Shown: positions 1 to 8,567, counted from the first letter of the stretch. The stretch: 64,000 bases of DNA from Candidatus Latescibacterota bacterium (GCA_020633725.1 JACKDC010000003.1:310001-374000); one strand, 5' to 3'. A program made the numbers and translations. Notes: a model not told the origin generated them from the sequence alone.

Positions 1-803
1 TCCCGCCACAGACCCAGGCGCTGCAGCCAGCCCAGCGCGCCGCTGGTGGCGGCCTTGAACAGGGCGAAGTCCGCGTCCGCCGCGAAGCGGTGCAGATGGA
101 AGGCGTCGAGGCCGTCGTTCGCGAAGCCGGGGTGGCTCGTCACCGCGGAGCGGTAGCCGTACTCCACCAGCCGTTCGGGGATGCGCTGCGGCAGCAGGCG
201 CTCGTCGGGCGCGGGGCAGCAGAAGTGCCGCACCGGATAGCCGAGCTTCTCCTCGATGTCCAGCCCCGCCTGCCAGACCGCGCGCTCGAAGACGGCGTCG
301 CTGGTGGGCTCCTCGCAGTCGAGGGGATTGCGCCCCTGGTTGCCCACCAGCAGGACGGCCGGGTCGAGGCCGCGCAGGTCGTCCCAGCCGGCGGCAGCTT
401 CGCCGCCCGCCGTCACGCCCGCCTCCACCAGCGCCGGCGAGACGTAGAGCGTCCCCCGCGCGCCGAACTCCCGCAGCAGCGGATAGGCCAGCTCGATGGC
501 GCTTCTCAGGCCGCCGTCGAAGCTCAGCGTGACGAGCCGCGCCGAGCCGCGGACGTGGGACAGCCCCTTGAGCAGCTCGTCCAGGCTCACGAAGCGGTAG
601 CCCTTGGCCTTGAGGTGGCCGAGCTGCGCGCGCAGCGCGGCGATGGGCAGGCGTGCATCCCCCGGGCTCGACGGTCCGTCGTTCGGCCGGAAGCCCGCGT
701 AGCGCAGGATCAGCGGGCGTCGCCGGTGCTTCCAGCGCGCCAGGGCGTTGAGCCCGAGGCGCTCGAGTCCGGCGAGGGTGGAGGAAGGTCGACGTTCATC
801 CAT
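1..803 (-). CDS. Polysaccharide deacetylase-like (NodB-fold) protein, catalytically degenerate, 3' end cut by window
   Basis: The minus-strand frame opens with ATG at 803 (MDERRPSS...) and stays open to base 1, so the C-terminus is outside the window. The fold is recognisable from LVTLSFDGG followed by a FGARGTLYVSP strand, then an LGYPVRHFCCP segment and a late GYRSAVTSHPGF segment, the usual order of a NodB deacetylase domain. The metal-binding signature is broken. The family TFDDG box is SFDGG here, so the second Asp is Gly. The HxxxH box expected after the WDDLR helix reads LLVGNQGRNPLD and has no His. It is probably an inactive homologue or a carbohydrate-binding relative. No signal peptide is seen at this start. 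It is transcribed away from the DUF2089 gene. Confidence 0.75.
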   Translation of the reverse strand, partial: MDERRPSSTLAGLERLGLNALARWKHRRRPLILRYAGFRPNDGPSSPGDARLPIAALRAQLGHLKAKGYRFVSLDELLKGLSHVRGSARLVTLSFDGGLRSAIELAYPLLREFGARGTLYVSPALVEAGVTAGGEAAAGWDDLRGLDPAVLLVGNQGRNPLDCEEPTSDAVFERAVWQAGLDIEEKLGYPVRHFCCPAPDERLLPQRIPERLVEYGYRSAVTSHPGFANDGLDAFHLHRFAADADFALFKAATSGALGWLQRLGLWR

Positions 804-976
804 GGGTGGCGACCTCGCGTTGACGGTGAACGCCGCCGGCAGGGCCAGCGGCGCGCTGCGAAGAGCATAGAGCAACGCCGGGGCCAAGGCAAAGCGGATG
901 AATTCCGACAATTCTCAGCCGCTTTGGGGGCATCGAACCCTGGCATCCCCGCTGCTCATAATTTTCAACATAGGGC

Positions 977-1005
977 TTGATTTTCTTAAGTCATTGCTCT
1001 ACAAT
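977..1005 (+). promoter_or_regulatory. Sigma-70-type promoter of the DUF2089 gene
   Basis: TTGATT at 977-982 and TACAAT at 1000-1005 are separated by 17 bases in a locally AT-rich stretch. The strong Shine-Dalgarno AAGGAGGT (1016-1023) follows, then the ATG at 1028. The leader would be only about 15-20 nt. Confidence 0.6.
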
Positions 1006-1027
1006 CCTCATCGAGAAGGAGGTAGAC

Positions 1028-1393
1028 ATGGACATTGGCAAGGCCACCTGCCCCGGCTGCGGGCGCCCGATGAGCATCACGCGGGTTCACTGCAGCGACT
1101 GCGATCTGAACCTGGATGGCCAGTTCGAGGTCTCCGAGCTGGCCAGACTGTCCCTGGAGGAGCAGGTCTTCCTGGTGGCCTTCCTGCGCCATCACGGCTC
1201 CATCAAGCGCATGGAGGCGCTGTTCGGCATCAGCTACCCCACGGTGAAGAACCGTCTCAACGCTCTCGCGGCCAAGCTGGACCGTCACTACCAGGTGCCC
1301 CGCCCCGAGATGGACACCCTGGAGCGGCTCGAACGCGGTGAGATCAGCGTGGACGAAGCCTTGAAGCGGCTCGCCAGCGAGGAGGACGTCTGA
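1028..1393 (+). CDS. DUF2089 family zinc-ribbon/helix-turn-helix protein
   Basis: This 121-residue protein has an N-terminal zinc ribbon with cysteines C8/C11 and C22/C25 (CPGC and CSDC). It is followed by the conserved FEVSELARLSLEEQVFLVAF and GSIKRMEALFGISYPTVKNRL stretches, the latter a helix-turn-helix. This arrangement is that of DUF2089, thought to be a transcriptional regulator. The ATG at 1028 follows a textbook AAGGAGGT site, so an upstream in-frame start is not needed. It is followed after 95 bases by a SHOCT-like protein. This pairing recurs in bacteria, and the two probably form one operon, with the C-terminal tail (LERGEISVDEALKRL) resembling the SHOCT-like helix of the neighbour. 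Confidence 0.85.
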   Translation: MDIGKATCPGCGRPMSITRVHCSDCDLNLDGQFEVSELARLSLEEQVFLVAFLRHHGSIKRMEALFGISYPTVKNRLNALAAKLDRHYQVPRPEMDTLERLERGEISVDEALKRLASEEDV

Positions 1394-1488
1394 TGCCCCC
1401 CAGCCTGCTCGTCCCGAAACCCGACGTGCGCGGCCACGGGGACCCCGTGCGCCTGCAACTCATCTGACGCCCACGAAGGAGGCGAACC

Positions 1489-1989
1489 ATGTCCGAAGAA
1501 CGCAAGAAGGTCCTGGAGATGCTGGCGGCCGGCAAGATCACCGCCGACGAGGCCGAGCGGCTGCTCGAGCGGCTCGATGGCGGCGGCGCGGGACGCGGCG
1601 AAGGTCGCGGCCGACACTGGCGGCGACACCTGCACCAGCACCGCCACGGCGACCGCGATGCCACGGCCAGCGCCATTGCCGGCCCCGACACCGCGCCGCC
1701 CGGCACCGAGGACGACGACGCCCCGCGCCCCCTCCCCCGCTACCTGCGTGTACAGGTGGACGGCCGCGGTGGCGAGACCGTGAACATCCGCGTGCCGCTC
1801 AAGCTCGTGCGCACGGGGATCAAGCTGGGCGCCATGCTGCCCCGGGACGCCAAGGCCAAGCTCGAGGCCAAGGGCATCGACCTGGAGAGCTTCAGCGGCC
1901 TGGAGGCCGACGAGCTCATCGACGCCCTGCGCGAGCTGACCGTGGACGTCCAGGACGGCGACGACAACGTGCGCATCTTCACGGAGTAG
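1489..1989 (+). CDS. SHOCT-like domain protein of the DUF2089 operon
   Basis: This 166-residue protein begins MSEERKKVLEMLAAGKI followed by TADEAERLLERL, the short SHOCT-like helix found at the N-terminus of YvlB/DUF2089-associated proteins. A low-complexity His/Arg/Asp-rich linker follows (about residues 31-75). Then comes an acidic, soluble C-terminal domain (YLRVQVDGRGGETVNIRVPLKLVRTGIKLGA...) resembling the C-terminal part of other such proteins. GAAGGAGG at 1477-1484 precedes the ATG. The function is not established. The operon partner suggests a regulatory or envelope-stress role. The stop codon lies inside a perfect palindrome shared with the convergent ABC gene. Confidence 0.75.
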   Translation: MSEERKKVLEMLAAGKITADEAERLLERLDGGGAGRGEGRGRHWRRHLHQHRHGDRDATASAIAGPDTAPPGTEDDDAPRPLPRYLRVQVDGRGGETVNIRVPLKLVRTGIKLGAMLPRDAKAKLEAKGIDLESFSGLEADELIDALRELTVDVQDGDDNVRIFTE

Positions 1990-2004
1990 CCGCGGCTACT
2001 CCGT
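1981..2004. terminator. 24-nt perfect palindrome spanning two convergent stop codons
   Basis: Bases 1981-2004 form a perfect inverted repeat (each half ACGGAGTAGCCG). The plus gene ends ...ACG GAG TAG and the minus gene ends with the same codons, so both TAG stops lie in one hairpin. There is no U-tract, so any terminator role, intrinsic or bidirectional, is inferred from position and symmetry. Confidence 0.5.
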
Positions 2005-3729
2005 GGCGAAAAGCCGCTGGTAGTCCTCGTGCTCGGCCAGCAGGGCGGCGTGGGTGCCCGTGCGGTGCACCACGCCGTCCTGCAGCCACAGCACCCGGTC
2101 CGCGCGCTGGGCCGTGGCCTCGCGGTGCGTCGACACCAGGATGCCCGCGTCCGGCAGCTGGCTGCGCACGTGATTCCAGAACTGCCGCTCGGTGCGGGCG
2201 TCGAGCGCGCTGGTGACGTCGTCCAGCACCAGCACCGACGGCGATCCCGCCAGCGCCCGCGCGATGGCCACGCGCTGCTGCTGACCGCCCGAGAGCCCCT
2301 TGCCCCCCTGCGACACCTCCTTGTCCACCGGCACTTCGCGCGTCAGGCGGGCCGTGCGCAGCGAGCGCAGCACGGCGTCGCCGCTGACGTCCTCGCGGTC
2401 CAGGCTGACGTTCATGCCCACGGTGCCCGCGAAGAGCTGCGGCTCCTGGGGCGCGTAGGCCACGTGGCGCGCGCGCACGTCGTCCGCGAGCGCGGCCAAC
2501 GGCAGGGAGCCCAGGCGCACCTCGCCCTCGTCGGGCGTGAGCAGCCCCGTCGCGCACTCGAGCAAGGTGGACTTGCCGCAACCCACCGGTCCCACCAGCG
2601 CCACGGTCTCGCCCGGGCGCACGTTCACGGTGACGTCCTTCAGCACCGGCACGGCCGTGCCCTCCGCGTCGCGGTGGGCGAAGCGCAGGCGCTCCATGAC
2701 GAGCGCGGGGTGACGCTCGGGCAGGTCCTCGCGGCCGGGCTGGCGCTCCTCCGCGGCCTCGAGTTCCTGCATGCGCTTCACCGACGTGTGCGTCACGCTG
2801 GTGCTCACGAAGAACCAGCTGATGGTCCACAGCGGCATGCTCAGTCCCGACAGGTAGGCCACGAAGGCGTAGAAGTCGCCCAGCGTGAAGTGCGGATCGC
2901 GCAGCACGAACCAGCCGCCGAGAAAGAGCACCACCACGAGGCCCACCTGGTTCATGATCGAGAAGAAGCCCTCGAGCAGCGCCTGCAACGAGACCACGCG
3001 CTTCTCCGTGCGCTCGCGCTCCTTGAGCACCGTGTCGAAGAGCTGCTCCTGGGCGTCCTCCATGGCGAAGCCCAGCACGATGCGCGAGCCGGAGAAGCCC
3101 GCCTCCAGCGTCTCCACCGTGCGGCTCGTGGCCTGCTGCCGCTCGTTGTAGCGGCGGTGCTGCAGCGACTCGGTCTTGCTGAGCAGCCACACGATGAGCG
3201 GTAGCGGCAAGGTCGACGCCAGGGTGAGCTGCCAGTGCAGTCCGAACATCACCGCCAGGCTGAAGGCCAGCGTCAGCCCTGCCTCGATGGGACGGAACAC
3301 GCCCGAGCAGGCGTACCAGCCGAGCTTGTCGCCCTGGTCGATGTCGTCGGTCATGCGCGCCACCAGATCGCCCGGCTGGAAGCGCTGGAAGAAGTCGTGG
3401 CGCTTGGCCAGGATCCGGCGCAACAGCTCGAGGCGGATGCTCATGGCGATGGCCAGGTTCATCCAGGCGCGGCTCGACGGCAGGAAGGCCTGCGTCAGGC
3501 TGCGCAGGAAGCCCATGGCGAGCAGGACGAGCACCCAGTTGCGCGCGCTGGTCACGTCTACCGTACCGGCCGAGTCCGTCTGCACGAGCGAGTCGATGAT
3601 GAACTTGAAGATCAGCGGGTAGAGCGTGCGCGTGGCGATGCCCAGCACGGTCAGGGCGAAGACCACCGTCAGCCCCCCGCGCACGCGGCGCCAGTGTGGC
3701 GCGAACCAGCTAAGCACTCTTTTCAGCAC
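1996..3729 (-). CDS. ABC exporter half-transporter, degenerate Walker B (BmrC/TM287-like subunit)
   Basis: This 577-residue protein has an N-terminal six-helix type-IV exporter membrane domain (about 15-310) fused to a nucleotide-binding domain. Visible motifs are Walker A GPVGCGKST (380-388), signature LSGGQ (479-483), Walker B VLVLDD (499-504) and H-loop H535. The catalytic Glu after Walker B is Asp (D504), while the signature is canonical. That is the pattern of the degenerate half of heterodimeric exporters such as TM287/288 or BmrCD. The start is GTG at 3729 with GGAGGTGCG upstream. It overlaps the 3' end of the partner gene by 20 bases, implying translational coupling. The likely substrate is a drug or lipid; it cannot be specified from sequence. 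Confidence 0.9.
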   Translation of the reverse strand: MLKRVLSWFAPHWRRVRGGLTVVFALTVLGIATRTLYPLIFKFIIDSLVQTDSAGTVDVTSARNWVLVLLAMGFLRSLTQAFLPSSRAWMNLAIAMSIRLELLRRILAKRHDFFQRFQPGDLVARMTDDIDQGDKLGWYACSGVFRPIEAGLTLAFSLAVMFGLHWQLTLASTLPLPLIVWLLSKTESLQHRRYNERQQATSRTVETLEAGFSGSRIVLGFAMEDAQEQLFDTVLKERERTEKRVVSLQALLEGFFSIMNQVGLVVVLFLGGWFVLRDPHFTLGDFYAFVAYLSGLSMPLWTISWFFVSTSVTHTSVKRMQELEAAEERQPGREDLPERHPALVMERLRFAHRDAEGTAVPVLKDVTVNVRPGETVALVGPVGCGKSTLLECATGLLTPDEGEVRLGSLPLAALADDVRARHVAYAPQEPQLFAGTVGMNVSLDREDVSGDAVLRSLRTARLTREVPVDKEVSQGGKGLSGGQQQRVAIARALAGSPSVLVLDDVTSALDARTERQFWNHVRSQLPDAGILVSTHREATAQRADRVLWLQDGVVHRTGTHAALLAEHEDYQRLFATE

Positions 3730-5506
3730 CGCGCACCTCCTCCATCTGCAGGGCCACCAGCTCCGCGTAGCGTCCGCCGCGCGCCATGAGTTCGTCGTGA
3801 CTGCCGCTCTCGACGATCCCGCCGTCGATCACCAGGATCCTGTCCGCCCGCCGCACGGTGGACAGGCGATGCGCCACCACCAGGGTCGTCCTCCCCTCGG
3901 TGAGGCGCTCGAGCGTCGCCTGGATCCGCCGCTCGGTGCCGGGATCGACGCTGCTCGTGGCCTCGTCCAGCACCAGCACCGGCGGATCCACCGCCAGCGC
4001 CCGCGCGAAGGCCATCAGTTGCCGCTGGCCGTAGGACAGATCCCGCCCCCGGCTCTCCAGCGGCGACGCGTAGCCCTGCGGCCGCCGGGCGATGACCTCG
4101 TGCAGGCCCGCCGTGCGCGCCGCCTGCTGCACCTGCGCGTCGTCCACCTCGGGACGGAAGGCGCGCAGGTTGTCGGCCACGCTCGCCGGGAACAGGTAGA
4201 GATCCTGCAGCACCAGCCCGAAGCGGCGGCGCAGCTCGCGGGGGTCGAAGTCGCGGAGGTCGTTGCCGTCCAGCGTGATCCGCCCCGCCGTGGGGTCCAT
4301 GAAGCGGCAGAGCAGCCCCACCAGGGTGCTCTTGCCCCCGCCGGTCGGCCCCACCAGCGCCACGGTCTCGCCCGCGCCCAGCGTGAAGCTCACCTTCTCG
4401 AGCACGGGGTTGCCGGCCTCGTAGGCGAAGCTGACGTCCTCGAAGCGAATCGTGGCCGGGCGCGCGGGCACCGCCACCGGATCCGCCGGCGCCGCCACCT
4501 CGGGCTCCGTGTCCAGGATCTGGAAGATGCGATCGGCCGCCCCGCCCGCCCGCTGGATCTCGGCGAGCTGCTCGGACAGCGCGATGATCGGCCAGTAGAT
4601 CTGGGCGATGAGCTGCGCGAAGGCCACCAGCGTGCCGACGCTGATCGTCTCCGCGCGCACCCAGCCCGAGCCGAGCCAGAGGGCGCTCACCGTCATCACG
4701 ACTTCCAGGAAGCCGAGGCCGTGGAAAAGGCCGTACTCCATGAAGAAGAGCTTCACGGAGAAGCGGTTGTAGCGGCGATTCTCCGCCTCGATGCGCCCGC
4801 GCGCCCAGTTGCTGCGGCCCACGGCCTGCAGGTAGCGGGCGGCGGGGAGCGTCTCGGCGAGCAGGCCCACCAACCGGGCGTAGAGCGCGCGCTCCTTGCG
4901 GAAGCGCGGGCGCATGACGCGGAAGATGAGGAAGGTGCCCGCGAGCATCACGGGGATCACCACGGCCGCCACGCCGAAGAGGCGCATGTCGAGCTTCGCC
5001 AGCACCACCAGCGCTCCCACCAGGGTGCCCACGGCGTGCAGGATCTGCATCATCATCGTGCTGGTGAGCGCGACGAGCCGCTGGCTGTCCGACTCGATGC
5101 GGCTCACCAGCGTGCCCACGGGCAGCCGCTCCAGCCAGAGCACGCCCAGGCGGAAGAAGTGCCCGAAGAGCGAGCGCTTGATGGCGTTCACGGCCATCAC
5201 GCCGGCCTTGCCCAGCAGGATGCTCGAGACCACCGTGGCCAGGCCCATGCCCACCATCAGGCCGAGGTAGGTCAGGGCCGAGCGGAAGAGGCCGCCGAGG
5301 TCGCCGCCGGGGACGTCCACGTCGATGATGTGACGCAGTACCAGTGGCTGCCCCAGGTGCAGCGCCACGCTGACGAGCCCCAGCCCGAAGGCGAGGAAGA
5401 AGGCCGTCAGGTGCGGGCGCACGTAGGGATGGATGCGCCGGAACATCTCCCAGGTGGGCAGACGTCCCTGCTCGTCGAGATCGCTGTCGTCGCGGTCCCA
5501 CCACAT
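3710..5506 (-). CDS. ABC exporter half-transporter, catalytic subunit (BmrD/TM288-like)
   Basis: This 598-residue protein has a transmembrane domain (about 30-315) followed by a nucleotide-binding domain. Motifs are Walker A GPTGGGKST (386-394), a variant signature LSYGQ (490-494), Walker B VLVLDE with catalytic E515 and H-loop H546. The variant signature with an intact Glu complements the neighbour, which has the canonical signature and an Asp. Together they should build one consensus and one degenerate ATP site. The ATG at 5506 follows CCAGGAGACC. It is the first gene of the two-gene operon. A strong terminator of the upstream minus gene lies just before it, so it needs its own promoter between 5507 and 5540. 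Confidence 0.9.
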   Translation of the reverse strand: MWWDRDDSDLDEQGRLPTWEMFRRIHPYVRPHLTAFFLAFGLGLVSVALHLGQPLVLRHIIDVDVPGGDLGGLFRSALTYLGLMVGMGLATVVSSILLGKAGVMAVNAIKRSLFGHFFRLGVLWLERLPVGTLVSRIESDSQRLVALTSTMMMQILHAVGTLVGALVVLAKLDMRLFGVAAVVIPVMLAGTFLIFRVMRPRFRKERALYARLVGLLAETLPAARYLQAVGRSNWARGRIEAENRRYNRFSVKLFFMEYGLFHGLGFLEVVMTVSALWLGSGWVRAETISVGTLVAFAQLIAQIYWPIIALSEQLAEIQRAGGAADRIFQILDTEPEVAAPADPVAVPARPATIRFEDVSFAYEAGNPVLEKVSFTLGAGETVALVGPTGGGKSTLVGLLCRFMDPTAGRITLDGNDLRDFDPRELRRRFGLVLQDLYLFPASVADNLRAFRPEVDDAQVQQAARTAGLHEVIARRPQGYASPLESRGRDLSYGQRQLMAFARALAVDPPVLVLDEATSSVDPGTERRIQATLERLTEGRTTLVVAHRLSTVRRADRILVIDGGIVESGSHDELMARGGRYAELVALQMEEVRGAEKSA

Positions 5507-5539
5507 GCTGGTCTCCTGGCCGCGGCCGCCGGGCCGCAG

Positions 5540-5577
5540 AAAAAAGGGTCCCCACCCGCTTGCGCAGGTGGGGACCT
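5540..5577 (-). terminator. Rho-independent terminator after the small secreted gene
   Basis: GGTCCCCACC (5547-5556) pairs perfectly with GGTGGGGACC (5567-5576) around a 10-base loop. Read on the minus strand, the stem is followed by six U (A run 5540-5545). It separates the secreted protein gene ending at 5605 from the ABC operon. Confidence 0.85.
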
Positions 5578-5604
5578 GAAGCGTAACGGGTCTTGCGATT
5601 TAGA

Positions 5605-6213
5605 CTAGTAGAGCGCCTTGATGCTGCTCATCGTCGAGCCCTCGACCGGGACGTAGCCGCCGGGGAACTCCACCTCGACGCCGTCGCGATCCGGGACGAT
5701 CACTTCGAGGTTGTCGTACCAGACGGTGTCGCCCGGGTTCGAGTAGATGCGCACCTCGATGACGAGCCCGGTGTGGCCACCGCTCACGGTCCAGTCGAAG
5801 CTGGTGATGTCCCAGCCCAGACCGAGACCGTAGTCGCTGTTGCCGCTCGCGCTGCCGGCGTAGCCGTCGACATCGAGCGGATCGTCGTTCCAGTGGCCCC
5901 AGATGCGGCCGCTCGGGCTCGCGTCGGGAGTGTCGTCGTAGCGCGCGATCGAAGCCGAGACGACGTCGCCGTCCAACAGGCCGCGAACCCAGCAGACGTA
6001 GCCCTGCGGCGTGCCCGCGCCATCCACCGTGGCATCGGCGAACTTGAGGGCGTAGTTGCCGTCGTAGACGACGTCGCTCACGTTGGTGGCCTCGTAGAGG
6101 TCGAACCCGCTCAGCACGGTGCTCGTGCCGTCTTCCCAGCCGTAGGTGTACGTCGCGGCGTTGGCGGCGACCGCCAGCATCATGATTGCGGCGAGCAGAA
6201 GCAGTTTCTTCAT
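5605..6213 (-). CDS. Secreted beta-sandwich-like hypothetical protein with C-terminal SIKALY motif
   Basis: The protein has 202 residues. The start at 6213 gives a clean signal peptide (MKKLLLLAAIMMLAVAANA, cleavage before ATYTYGWEDG) with AGGGGGAA upstream, so a longer in-frame start is unlikely. The mature part is rich in Gly, Asp and aromatics. It contains phrases such as GNYALKFADATV, GRIWGHWNDDPLD and DTVWYDNLEV that resemble carbohydrate-binding-module or MAM-like beta-sandwich repeats; no family can be named. It lacks the FlgD-type tail of other secreted proteins here. Instead it ends VEGSTMSSIKALY, which matches the end of the secreted protein at 12193-12864. It is a single-gene unit with its own terminator. 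Confidence 0.75.
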   Translation of the reverse strand: MKKLLLLAAIMMLAVAANAATYTYGWEDGTSTVLSGFDLYEATNVSDVVYDGNYALKFADATVDGAGTPQGYVCWVRGLLDGDVVSASIARYDDTPDASPSGRIWGHWNDDPLDVDGYAGSASGNSDYGLGLGWDITSFDWTVSGGHTGLVIEVRIYSNPGDTVWYDNLEVIVPDRDGVEVEFPGGYVPVEGSTMSSIKALY

Positions 6214-6313
6214 CAGACTGTTCCCCCTGGGGTGCAGTGCAAGGTTGATCTGAACTGGCATACGCGTATGGTCCACGGGCCGCCCTCCGGGCAGCCGCCT
6301 TGTGGAACGCCAG

Positions 6314-6343
6314 AGCATAACACCAACAATCCTGGAGCCACAA
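6314..6343 (-). promoter_or_regulatory. Candidate sigma-70-type promoter of the small secreted gene
   Basis: On the minus strand TTGTGG (6338-6343) and TATGCT (6314-6319) are spaced by 18 bases. They lie about 100 bases upstream of the ATG at 6213. This was read by eye only. Confidence 0.4.
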
Positions 6344-6378
6344 GTCCGGGATGGTGAAGATTCGAGAAAGGTTCGTGG

Positions 6379-7575
6379 CTAGCGGATGACGCCCAGCTCC
6401 CGGCCCACCGCCGTGAACGCCGCGATGGCCCGATCCAGGTGCTCCCGCTCGTGGGCGGCCGAGATCTGAACCCGGATCCGGGCCTTGCCCTGGGGCACCA
6501 CCGGGTAGAAGAACCCGATGACGTAGATCCCCCGCTTCAGCATGGCCTCGGCGAAGTCCTGGCTCAGACGGGCGTCCCCCAGCATGATGGGCACGATGGG
6601 GTGCTCCCCGGGGACGATGGCGAAGCCGGCGGCGGTCATCATCTTGCGGAAATACTTGGTGTTGGCCTCGACCTTGTCCCTGAGGGCCGTGCTCCCCGAG
6701 ATCAGTTCCAGGGTGCGGAGGGCCGCCGCCACGATGGCCGGGGCGACGGTGTTGCTGAAGAGATAGGGCCGGCTCCGCTGCCGCAGCAGGTCCACGATCT
6801 CCTGGCGGCCGGTGGTGAAGCCCCCGGACGCCCCGCCCATGGCCTTGCCCAGGGTCGAGGTGATCACGTCCACCCGGCCCAGGGCGCCGCAGTGCTCCAC
6901 GCTGCCGCGGCCCGTGGGGCCGAAGAAGCCGGTGGCGTGGGAGTCGTCCACCATGACCATCGCCCCGAACTCCTCGGCCAGGTCACAGACCTTGTCGATC
7001 TGGGCGACGATCCCGTCCATGGAGAACACCCCGTCGGTGGCCACCAGGATCCGGCGCGCGCCCGCGCCGCGGGCCTCCTCGAGCCGCGTGCGCAGCTCGC
7101 CCAGGTCGTTGTTCGCGTAGCGGTAGCGCTGGGCCTTGCAGAGGCGGATCCCGTCGATGATGGACGCGTGGTTCAGCGCGTCGCTGATCACCGCGTCCTC
7201 CTCGCCCAGCAGCACTTCGAACAGGCCGCCGTTGGCGTCGAAGCAGGACGTGTAGAGGATCGTGTCGTCGGTGCCGAAGAACTCGGCCACGGCGCGCTCG
7301 AGCTGCCGGTGGATGTCCTGCGTGCCGCAGATGAAGCGCACGGACGAGAGGCCGAAGCCGTGGCTGTCCATGCCGTCCTTGGCCGCCTGGATGATCGCGG
7401 GGTCGTTGGCCAGGCCCAGGTAGTTGTTGGCGCAGAAGTTCAGCACCTCGGCGCCGCTGTCCAGGCGGATCTGGGCCTTCTGGTCGCTCACGATGATGCG
7501 CTCGCGCTTGTAGAGGCCGGCGGCCTCGATCTCGCCGAGGGTGGCCCTCAGCTCGTCGCGCACGGAATCGAACAT
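6379..7575 (-). CDS. kbl: Glycine C-acetyltransferase (2-amino-3-ketobutyrate CoA ligase)
   Basis: This 398-residue PLP enzyme of the alpha-oxoamine synthase family has the exact usual length for Kbl. It cleaves 2-amino-3-ketobutyrate with CoA to glycine and acetyl-CoA. Visible features are NFCANNYLGLA near residue 47, the FGLSSVRFICGTQDIHRQLE substrate loop (74-93), VMVDDSHATGF with PLP-contacting D210 and H213, and the Schiff-base lysine K244 in STLGKAMGGASGG. The start at 7575 follows CAAGGAGACGTC. It lies 17 bases downstream of the threonine dehydrogenase gene, so the two-step pathway from threonine to glycine is encoded as one operon. Confidence 0.95.
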   Translation of the reverse strand: MFDSVRDELRATLGEIEAAGLYKRERIIVSDQKAQIRLDSGAEVLNFCANNYLGLANDPAIIQAAKDGMDSHGFGLSSVRFICGTQDIHRQLERAVAEFFGTDDTILYTSCFDANGGLFEVLLGEEDAVISDALNHASIIDGIRLCKAQRYRYANNDLGELRTRLEEARGAGARRILVATDGVFSMDGIVAQIDKVCDLAEEFGAMVMVDDSHATGFFGPTGRGSVEHCGALGRVDVITSTLGKAMGGASGGFTTGRQEIVDLLRQRSRPYLFSNTVAPAIVAAALRTLELISGSTALRDKVEANTKYFRKMMTAAGFAIVPGEHPIVPIMLGDARLSQDFAEAMLKRGIYVIGFFYPVVPQGKARIRVQISAAHEREHLDRAIAAFTAVGRELGVIR

Positions 7576-7592
7576 GACGTCTCCTTGGGGAA

Positions 7593-8567
7593 TCAGCCCT
7601 CCAGCGCGCCCGCGGCCTGCTTGCGGCGCAGGGCGGCGATCATGTCGCGGGTCATGGCATCCAGGTCGAAGTCCGGCGTCCAGTCCCAGTCCGCGCGGGC
7701 CGCGCGGTCGTCCACGCTGCGGGGCCAGCTCTCGGCGATGGCCTGGCGGTAGTCCGGCACGTAGCTCACCGTGAAGTCGGGGACGAGCTCGCGGATGCTC
7801 GCGGCCTGCTCGCCCACGGTGAAGCTCATGGCGCCCAGGTTGTAGTCGCCGCGGCGGGTCAGGCGCTCTCGCGGCGCCGCCATGATCTGCAGCGTGGCCT
7901 TGATGGCGTCGGGCATGTACATCATGGGCAGGCAGGTGTCCTCGCGCACGAAGCACTCGTAGCGCCCCGACTGCACCGCCTCGAAGTAGATCGCCACGGC
8001 GTAGTCCGTGGTGCCGCCGCCGGGCGCGGTCGCGTGGCTGATGAGCCCGGGGTAGCGCACGCCGCGGCAATCCAGGTCGTAGCGGCGGCCGTAGTAGTCC
8101 ACCAGCAGCTCGCCGGCGACCTTGGTGATGCCGTAGACGCTCCGCGGCCTCAGCACGGTCTCGTCGGGCGTGCGGTCCCGCGGCACCTCCGGCCCGAAGG
8201 CCGCGATGGAGCTGGGCACGAAGATCCGCCGCAGGCCCACGGCCACGCCCACGTCGAGCACGTTCTTCGTCCCGCCCACGTTGACGTCCCAGCACACGTC
8301 CGGCCGCCGCTCCCCCGCCGCCGACAGGATCGCCGCCATGTGGTAGACGGTGTCGATCCGGTGGCGCGTCACGGCCGCCTCGAGCGCGGCGCGATCGGTG
8401 ACGTCCAGGCTGAACGCCGGGCCGGCGCCGCTGTCCTCGGGCGGACGCAGGTCCGTGGCGACGACGTTGTCGGCCCCGTGGCGCTCGCGAAGCGCCAGGA
8501 CGAGCTCGCTGCCGATCTGGCCGAGGGCGCCGGTGACGAGAACGCGCTGCGTGTCGGGTGCGGGCAT
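7593..8567 (-). CDS. tdh: NAD-dependent L-threonine 3-dehydrogenase, SDR type
   Basis: This 324-residue extended short-chain dehydrogenase oxidises L-threonine to 2-amino-3-ketobutyrate. The Rossmann motif TGALGQIG is at 12-19 and the catalytic Tyr/Lys pair is Y145-x3-K149, with S119/S120 nearby. The stretch YPGLISHATAPGGGTTDYAV (172-191) is diagnostic for the SDR-type threonine dehydrogenase rather than the zinc-dependent MDR-type Tdh of E. coli. The ATG at 8567 has GAGGATCCC upstream. It is the first gene of a tdh-kbl operon, which strengthens the assignment over a generic nucleotide-sugar epimerase. Confidence 0.93.
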   Translation of the reverse strand: MPAPDTQRVLVTGALGQIGSELVLALRERHGADNVVATDLRPPEDSGAGPAFSLDVTDRAALEAAVTRHRIDTVYHMAAILSAAGERRPDVCWDVNVGGTKNVLDVGVAVGLRRIFVPSSIAAFGPEVPRDRTPDETVLRPRSVYGITKVAGELLVDYYGRRYDLDCRGVRYPGLISHATAPGGGTTDYAVAIYFEAVQSGRYECFVREDTCLPMMYMPDAIKATLQIMAAPRERLTRRGDYNLGAMSFTVGEQAASIRELVPDFTVSYVPDYRQAIAESWPRSVDDRAARADWDWTPDFDLDAMTRDMIAALRRKQAAGALEG

